A stretch of 64,000 nt of DNA. It comes from Hansfordia pulvinata. Lineage: Eukaryota > Ascomycota > Sordariomycetes > Xylariales. A program made the position numbers and the translations under genes. This document shows, one piece after another, positions 58,214 through 64,000 of this stretch (position 1 is the stretch's first letter; each line of letters opens with the position of its first letter). The stretch covers positions 806,001 to 870,000 of the forward strand of contig BJKQ01000002.1 in the NCBI GenBank assembly GCA_006538405.1, given 5' to 3'. The notes beneath the pieces are model-generated. The model did not search any database. It saw only the letters and a program-made list of their open reading frames with translations, and was not told the DNA's origin.

Positions 58214-61200
58214 TCATTCACAGCCAACATCCACGTCCGAGCTTGGGTCCAGACTACCCTGGTCATCGGCCACCGGCTCCTGCTCCTCGCACGCCAGACC
58301 GAGCTCGCCCCATCCCTCACCGCCCGTGTGCATCACGAGGTGAGGGTTGACGTCGGCCGAAAAGTACTTTTCTCTTCTCGTGCTTGCCCGGGATCCGCCT
58401 TCGAGAGCCGAGTACGCACTGCGTGTGTTGCGAACGCGCTTCCTGGCCGGCTTACCCCCCTCGCTGACCAAGCTGCTTTTCGACGCCCGCTCCCTTTGCA
58501 GCCGCTGATCAAACGCCACAATCGACCGCACATATGGTGCAACGTCCAGCGTAATCATCTTCATCGTCCTGTCAAAGATGGAAGGGTCTAGATATCCGGT
58601 TGGCATGACCTTGTCAGAGAGCGCAAGAGGATCGAACGCCTCGCTGTAGTCGACACGCGTGATTTGTCGGCTGCCCTGGAGAGCGTCTTTGAAGTTTCGG
58701 TGCAGAGCTGCCACGGTTTGTGGTTCATCGACATGGCGAGAGTCTCCCTTTTCGGTTGCGGTGGCATTGCCGTGATGGGTGTGCGCCATTTCCTTCATGG
58801 TTGACGCAATATCAGCCGCCGTGTCGGTGTATTTCATCAGGGGCGAAACCTCGAGAAGCTGCCGCCCAATGACAAAATCCTCTTTGGTCTTGCTGGGTAG
58901 GGAGGGAGAGGCAGTGTCGAGAGGTAGAAGCGACTGGGAAGCAAAAGCGTGATCGGAGCACAGATCGGCGTCGCTCATCAGCTGTGCAAAGCTATCGGCG
59001 GCCTCCAGCACTTCAAGGCGATGTCGCCTCGAATCTGTCGCCCTCGTGGCAAGGGCCAAATTCGCAACCTGCTTTGAATGTTCTGTGTCGTATATATCGA
59101 GAGACCACGAATCCCACGCTTGCCGCTGCGCTTCCTCTGCGGAGTTCAGATGCGAGTTGGAGGCGATGGGGTCTCGTCCGAGCCAGCCCATGCCAGGCAG
59201 ATATGTGTTTTCGCTGACAACGCGCACAACGTCGCCGTTCTCATCAATGTCGTTGCCCTTGGGCCATCGAGGATAGAACCAGCTGAAGCCGCCACGAGGG
59301 TCCCCGACTCCGATTTGACACCAGTAATTGAGCTCTGCGATGGACGCACGGAGGTCGTGATTGCGCGAGTCGTAGAGGGCCTCGATGGCTTTCCTGCTGA
59401 TAGCATGGCCTTCATTCGCAGCGATCAAAATCAGAAGGTCGACTGCTGTATCCTTTGGTGGGTTCGAGAACCGGAAAATGCCATGAAGGTTGAGGTTGGC
59501 AAGGGGAACAGACTTCTCGTCATTGCAAGTCATGACGAAAGGGCGTTTCGATTGAGACACCATGGAAATAACAGTCGCCCAGAAGTGCTTGTCCTCTTCG
59601 TACAGTATGTCAACCTCCTCTAGCAGAATGAGCGACTGTTTCTGCTTCTGTGACTTCCCACCGGAAGAACGAGGGTCTTTAGCAGGCTGTGGTGTCGCCG
59701 GCTGGGACTCTGTGGGTGCTGTCTTGGGCACAATTTGAGCAGGCTTGCTCTCGGGCTTCGGCTTGAAGAAGTTGGTCATCATTCCTTGCTTTCCACTCTT
59801 CAGATCGCGGGATACCTCGTCTTCCGTGGGTTCAGTGGTTGCAGCTTCGTCCTTCTGTTGATGCTGCACAAGGTGGTTGCGTGTCATATCGCCGACTTTC
59901 TCCAATATATCCTTTCCACTCCTTCTGGCACCAGGGCTGATCTCGAAGATCTCAAAATCGAGTTCTTTGGCCATGGCATAGACCGCGGCTGTCTTGCCAC
60001 AACCATGTGGCCCACTGAGCAGGACACTGTTGGTGAGTCGTGAACCGTCCTTCGCGTGTTGCTTCATGACGGTCTTCGGGCGACCTGCATTGCCTGGAGA
60101 CGGCGCATCCGCAACCCCGTCGGGCTCAGCAAGCTCGTCCATCTCATCGTCACTGGAAACCACGAAGTCATCCAACTTCTTTCGACGGCGTTTCTTGGGG
60201 GCCGCGGCGGGCTTGCTCTTGGCACCAGCCACAGAGCCCGTGTCGACAGCCTGGATCTTGAGTGTCTGTAACCAGTCTCGTAAAAGCTCGGCCTCGCGGC
60301 CACTCTGTAGGACCCGTTCGGAGAGCTGCGGCGCGTACTTCTGTGCCCAGGCAACCGTCTCATAGGTCGACCGGTCGAACGCTGGCAACGTCGTGCGGAT
60401 GGTATTGAAAGCGTGTTGAACCGCCGCATGCGTCTTTTTGTTGCCAATTGGTGTCACCAACTCCTGGGATATTCTCGCCTGCAACTTCTTGCCGCTTTCA
60501 AAATGTCTCTCAGGTAATCTCAGAGTTGGAGGTGGTTGACGAAATTCGTTGAAATTCAAAGCTTTCAGTTCGTGGTGCAGCTGGTCGACGTTGAGGTCTG
60601 ACTCGATGCGATTCAAAATGGATTCGTCTCGGCCCAATGCAATCTCTTGACCCTTGGCCTTCCTCTGACTCAATGAAGAGGCGTTGATGATGTCGCAATT
60701 GGCAAGTGATACAGGATGCTCGTCACGCACGTGGACAGTGCCCTTCCAGGGCCACGCCGGGTGCTGTGCCCCAGGGACTTTGAGGCCGCCTGGGCCGAGG
60801 CCAAACTGTGGAGGGCCGGCTTTTCGCAATGGCTGTCGTCCTTGGCCAGTCGAGCGTGGGGTGGAAGTGAAAATTGCATTGCGCTTGGCTGAGGATCCCG
60901 GTGTTTGCTGTGTCGTATCCTCCAAGCCATCTTCCGCAGCCTTGGGCTTGCCTAGGAAAAAGGGATGAGTGCTTCTCGACTGTGCATTGGCGGACTGTTT
61001 CTTGACTGATGGTTCTTTCGGTGCTGGTGTTCGTGCCGATGCTGGTGCTGGTGCTGGTGCTGGTGCTGACGGTGGTATTTGCCTCAGTGAATCGTTTTTC
61101 TTGCTCTTTGTTTCGTCTTTCGCGTACATTCGTGCCAGGTCATGAATAATTTCGTGTATTTTCTGACCGATCCGTATACGCCTTGCTTCATCGCTCCCGT

Positions 61201-61873
61201 AGGTCACGCGGAGCATTTGGCCCTTGCGTTTTCTGCCACGCTTTGCGGGCTTCTCTGCGGAGCCTGGCTGTCCATGCCCTGCAGGTTTCGGCTTCGGAGG
61301 CGACCCAATCGTGCCCGTCTTAGGGTTGAACTGGAGAATTTTGGGCGGAGCGGATGGTGCAGCAGATGCTGCAGGTTTCGGGACTTCTCCACTGGGCATC
61401 AGTGATCCGGGAGCTGAGAGAGGGGCAGCTCCAAGAATATTGGCATTCTTATCGGTCAGCGTGCTTTGCCTTGGCGCAGGCGGCGCAGCACTTGGGACTA
61501 TCGGGTGGGCTGGTGTTTGCGAGGATTTCGAGTTGGCTTTGGGCCTGCCGGGCCGCTTGCCAGAAGCCTGCGTGTTTTCGGCTGCGGGCGAGTTGGTACG
61601 GCGGCGCTTGCGACTTTGCCCATTCTCGTCTGTGAGAAGTGGATTGTCCTGGCGTACCGAGGGCACGATATTGGCATTGTTGGCGTCTGGATTTGGTTGA
61701 GGGTGTGGTTGCGGATAGGAGATTTGTGGAGGCACGAAGAAGGGATGGACTTTCTTGGACTCTAGATCTGTGCCATCATTGCTGTTAGAGGCACCGTTGT
61801 CACCAACGACCGTGGTCATACTGGCGATGAGGCTCATAGGTGGTTCGGCAAAGAGGTGAGCCTCGGAAACCAT
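58214..61873 (-). CDS. Elg1/ATAD5-like clamp-unloader AAA+ ATPase
   Basis: One exon, 1219 residues from ATG 61873 (MVSEAHLF). Long disordered, Pro/Ala/Lys-rich N-terminus with basic patches (SRKRRR, KRGRKRKG) and two HPFF motifs (about 43-46 and 303-306). AAA+ core: Walker A GPHGCGKT at about 620-627 with following FEIFEISPGARRSGKDI, Walker B LILLEEVDIL at about 747-755, then a sensor-like VMTCND. The GPHGCGKT and SPGARRSGKDI pair is typical of Elg1/ATAD5, not of Rfc1, Ctf18 or Rad24. Elg1 forms an RFC-like complex with Rfc2-5 that removes PCNA from DNA after replication and supports genome and telomere stability. Between Walker A and B an insertion holds a perfect PCNA-interacting (PIP) box, QGMMTNFF, at about 696-703. 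Shares its upstream region with the Utp8-like gene. Confidence 0.9.
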   Translation of the reverse strand: MVSEAHLFAEPPMSLIASMTTVVGDNGASNSNDGTDLESKKVHPFFVPPQISYPQPHPQPNPDANNANIVPSVRQDNPLLTDENGQSRKRRRTNSPAAENTQASGKRPGRPKANSKSSQTPAHPIVPSAAPPAPRQSTLTDKNANILGAAPLSAPGSLMPSGEVPKPAASAAPSAPPKILQFNPKTGTIGSPPKPKPAGHGQPGSAEKPAKRGRKRKGQMLRVTYGSDEARRIRIGQKIHEIIHDLARMYAKDETKSKKNDSLRQIPPSAPAPAPAPASARTPAPKEPSVKKQSANAQSRSTHPFFLGKPKAAEDGLEDTTQQTPGSSAKRNAIFTSTPRSTGQGRQPLRKAGPPQFGLGPGGLKVPGAQHPAWPWKGTVHVRDEHPVSLANCDIINASSLSQRKAKGQEIALGRDESILNRIESDLNVDQLHHELKALNFNEFRQPPPTLRLPERHFESGKKLQARISQELVTPIGNKKTHAAVQHAFNTIRTTLPAFDRSTYETVAWAQKYAPQLSERVLQSGREAELLRDWLQTLKIQAVDTGSVAGAKSKPAAAPKKRRRKKLDDFVVSSDDEMDELAEPDGVADAPSPGNAGRPKTVMKQHAKDGSRLTNSVLLSGPHGCGKTAAVYAMAKELDFEIFEISPGARRSGKDILEKVGDMTRNHLVQHQQKDEAATTEPTEDEVSRDLKSGKQGMMTNFFKPKPESKPAQIVPKTAPTESQPATPQPAKDPRSSGGKSQKQKQSLILLEEVDILYEEDKHFWATVISMVSQSKRPFVMTCNDEKSVPLANLNLHGIFRFSNPPKDTAVDLLILIAANEGHAISRKAIEALYDSRNHDLRASIAELNYWCQIGVGDPRGGFSWFYPRWPKGNDIDENGDVVRVVSENTYLPGMGWLGRDPIASNSHLNSAEEAQRQAWDSWSLDIYDTEHSKQVANLALATRATDSRRHRLEVLEAADSFAQLMSDADLCSDHAFASQSLLPLDTASPSLPSKTKEDFVIGRQLLEVSPLMKYTDTAADIASTMKEMAHTHHGNATATEKGDSRHVDEPQTVAALHRNFKDALQGSRQITRVDYSEAFDPLALSDKVMPTGYLDPSIFDRTMKMITLDVAPYVRSIVAFDQRLQRERASKSSLVSEGGKPARKRVRNTRSAYSALEGGSRASTRREKYFSADVNPHLVMHTGGEGWGELGLACEEQEPVADDQGSLDPSSDVDVGCE
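61041..61068 (-). repeat. (GCTGGT) hexamer array in Elg1-like gene
   Basis: Coding array that gives alternating Pro-Ala in the disordered N-terminus. Same hexamer as at 40778, 18408 and 26690. Confidence 0.85.
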
Positions 61874-62812
61874 GAATCCCCTGGGCAAGGTGATTTCAGG
61901 ACCGATCTAGAGCAGCATTACTCTCCAAGTGTGATGCTTATGTTGGCGAGTTTCTGGTGGCGTGGGCTTTGGGTGTAAAGATCGCTATGTCGTGAGGTCG
62001 CCGCAAGACCGGCGAGGCAGGAGACGGCAGGTGGAAATGGCCAGAGAAATGGCTGACAATGCAATGCGGTGCAGCAGTGGCGGTTATCCTGCTTAGACAA
62101 TGTCGCTGAGCTTATGGAAAGGAAGGAAACAAGGAGCAAGTCGAAAAGTGGTCACGCGCGAAACCCGTCGCGCTTTGTGATGTGGAAGATGAGGGATGCG
62201 GGTTGGCACGCGGTGGGGTGCACGAGAGTGGAAGCGTCAAGCATCGAGGTTGGATGGCTCGTCAGCGCGTCGACCGCGACGGAACGCGCTTTCCTTCCAG
62301 GGCAGACTTTAATGGAGCTGCCAGGGCACACATTAGGGAAGCACGGCAGTATACGGAGGTACCTCCATGGGTGATGCCCATGGGTGCATGGCCTCGTACC
62401 TCCCTCGTACATGCAGTAGGATGACGGTACGCGTAGGTTTCTGTTATCTTATCTCCCTCTCAAAAGTTTATCTTATCGTGGAAGGGAAAGGGTACTCCCC
62501 AGCCTGCGCAGTTCAGTTGGTCCACTGGGCCGTAGCTGCCGCAGGCGGTAGCAGTGCCCAGGCGAGTCGTACTCGTAGCGGAGGCCTTAGTGGGGGACTG
62601 GCTGGGCCCCACCTGTCGGAGCTTGCAGCGCTCCAGCGCCCGGCCGTCAACTTTTTTTTCTTCCCAACGCCAAAGTTGAAGCCGCAATCCCAGCATCACG
62701 GCGCCGCTCACGAGCGCACCACCACCAGGCCACCTCGCTCTCCAGGCCTGACAGTACTGTCTTCTTGGGCGCCTTAGAAGCACAGATCAGCCCCAACGAC
62801 CCTGAAGGCACA
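61874..62812. promoter_or_regulatory. Bidirectional promoter, Elg1-like / Utp8-like
   Basis: 939 bp between the divergent starts at 61873 (minus) and 62813 (plus). No gene recognised inside. TACTCGTA octamer at 62570. A poly-T tract lies at 62651-62658, upstream of the Utp8-like gene. No clear TATA box near either start. Confidence 0.5.
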
Positions 62813-64000
62813 ATGGCTTCGCATTTCCAGATTCAGAAGCCGTACGTGCTGACGGCTCTGCCGCGCCCCTTCGACCCAGCCACCGGTCGTTATGTTGTCG
62901 GCGATGTCTACGGATCGCTTCCCGGGTCCCGAAAGCGCAAGCGCACAGAGTTGACGGTCGGCATTGACGGAGACGCAGTTAACATCTACGATGTAAGTCC
63001 TCACCTCTTGCGGTGATTAGCCGTCTCTTCTCTGCTGCTTCCGCCCGATCACCATGCTGTTTGGTCTCCTGCTCGCCAGCTTGTCCCAGCAAAGTCCTTA
63101 CTGACAACGGCTTGTGCCCTCCAGGTCTCGTCTGCTCGCCTCGTCACATCATACCCCATTCCTCCTCAGACTCGTTTCTGCTGTGCCCCGAGTTCAATCA
63201 GGCGGAAGGAATCCACGACCGCCAAAGGGTTTTCTCGATACACCTATGTCGCAGTGGAGGAAGACTCTGCTCGGCCCAAGATCACTCTCTTCAAGGATGT
63301 TGTAGACGCCTCGGGTGACACTGCATCTACCACACAGTCTTTCCTGCTCGGAGCTGGCAAGGCCGTTGTCTATCTTGGGCCTGTCAACACTCTTCTCCCC
63401 GCCAGGCCTCAAATGCGGTCAGCTCGCGCGAAGACCTCGTTGTCGTCCGCGCCGATGGCGAGGCTCTAGGTCTCGACGCCGAGACTCTGCAAATCAAATG
63501 GACCTCATCCTTTTCGACTCTGTCCAGAGGTGCGACCGGTGCCTACTCGTCAGACTTGGACGGAGCTGCATCCAAGCCCAACTTCCACATCGAATACTGC
63601 TGCGTCGCGTCGGTACACGAGGTCACCCGCGGCATGTTCAACGGCGCCGACGACCTGGTCAACTCGTTCCCTGGAGAGCTCGGTTCTGACAATTCGGACT
63701 CGGAGGTTCTCGTCATGATTTCGACTAGCGGGACGACCCGTCGAACCAACAAGACGTTGCACATCGCCGGCCTTCTCCCGCCTCAGGAGAAAGCTCAGGC
63801 AGCTCAAGGCGCCGCGCTTCTCTACGCGTGCCCGGTGCCCTCTATGGCGCAGGAAGAAGATGAGTCGTCTCCATCTACCTATCGGCTCGATGTTCGATCC
63901 GGGACTCTTCTTCAGCTCCGCGCAGAGACCTTGGCCGTGTACGATTTGAAGTCCAGTCTTGCCCGCATCGCAACCACAATGAAGCTCGACGGGGCCACTT
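62813..64000 (+). CDS. Utp8-like ribosome biogenesis protein, 5' part, apparent frameshift
   Basis: Partial gene that runs off the right edge. Exon 1 is 62813-62992 (MASHFQIQKPYVLTALPRP...), intron 62993-63124 (GTAAGT...CTCCAG), exon 2 from 63125. The N-terminus resembles fungal Utp8: QKPYVLTALPRPFDPATGR, the RKRKRTEL patch, VGIDGDAVNIYD, then SARLVTSYPIPPQTRF and FSRYTYVAVEED, as in the beta-propeller half of that protein. Utp8 belongs to the t-UTP/UtpA complex that binds the nascent pre-rRNA in the nucleolus; yeast Utp8 also takes part in tRNA export. Frame is lost between 63375 and 63420: AVVYLG and SREDLVVVRADGEALGLD are in different frames, one base short, after which the frame stays open to position 64000. 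Assignment rests on N-terminal similarity from memory. Confidence 0.72.

Overview
The window reads as chromosomal DNA of a filamentous ascomycete (Pezizomycotina, most likely Sordariomycetes). Reasons: short GT-AG introns of about 58-109 nt with CTAAC/CTRAY-type branch points, GC-rich codon use, fungus-typical protein families (GT15 mannosyltransferase, DUF3074, Pho85-type cyclin, LAM/SIP3 lipid transfer protein, Utp8), and long spacers full of microsatellites. Thirteen protein-coding genes are supported. No tRNA, rRNA, transposase, CRISPR array or phage gene was recognised.

Layout. 0.7-9.0 kb: two minus-strand genes, a DUF3074 START-like protein and a large BAR-PH-GRAM-VASt membrane protein (LAM/SIP3 type). 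10.3-11.4 kb: an unrecognised secreted protein (minus). 14.4-16.2 kb: a GT15 alpha-1,2-mannosyltransferase (plus). 17.5-19.0 kb: a secreted or membrane repeat protein (minus). 24.9-27.2 kb: a Pho85-type cyclin (minus). 27.2-45.5 kb: about 18 kb with no recognisable gene, dense in simple repeats. 45.5-47.1 kb: nitronate monooxygenase (plus). 48.1-48.5 kb: a 117-residue cysteine-rich secreted protein (minus). 50.4-51.4 kb: a SIRT5-like sirtuin (minus). 52.9-54.3 kb: a secreted histidine-acid-phosphatase-like protein (plus). 54.9-56.4 kb: a charged, Gly-rich membrane protein (minus). 58.2-61.9 kb: Elg1/ATAD5 clamp-unloader ATPase (minus), divergent from a Utp8-like ribosome biogenesis gene that runs off the right edge (62.8-64.0 kb).

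The genes do not form a metabolic cluster. They are mostly housekeeping (sterol transfer, glycosylation, cyclin, DNA replication, ribosome assembly) with a few secreted or lineage-specific proteins between them.

Two window-wide observations stand out. First, five of the thirteen genes need one extra base to restore frame, always in the same direction, so the sequence probably carries single-base deletion errors. Second, the octamer TACGAGTA/TACTCGTA occurs 38 times by eye (about 2 expected by chance), never inside an exon of the gene models, and once forms the 3' splice site of the sirtuin intron.
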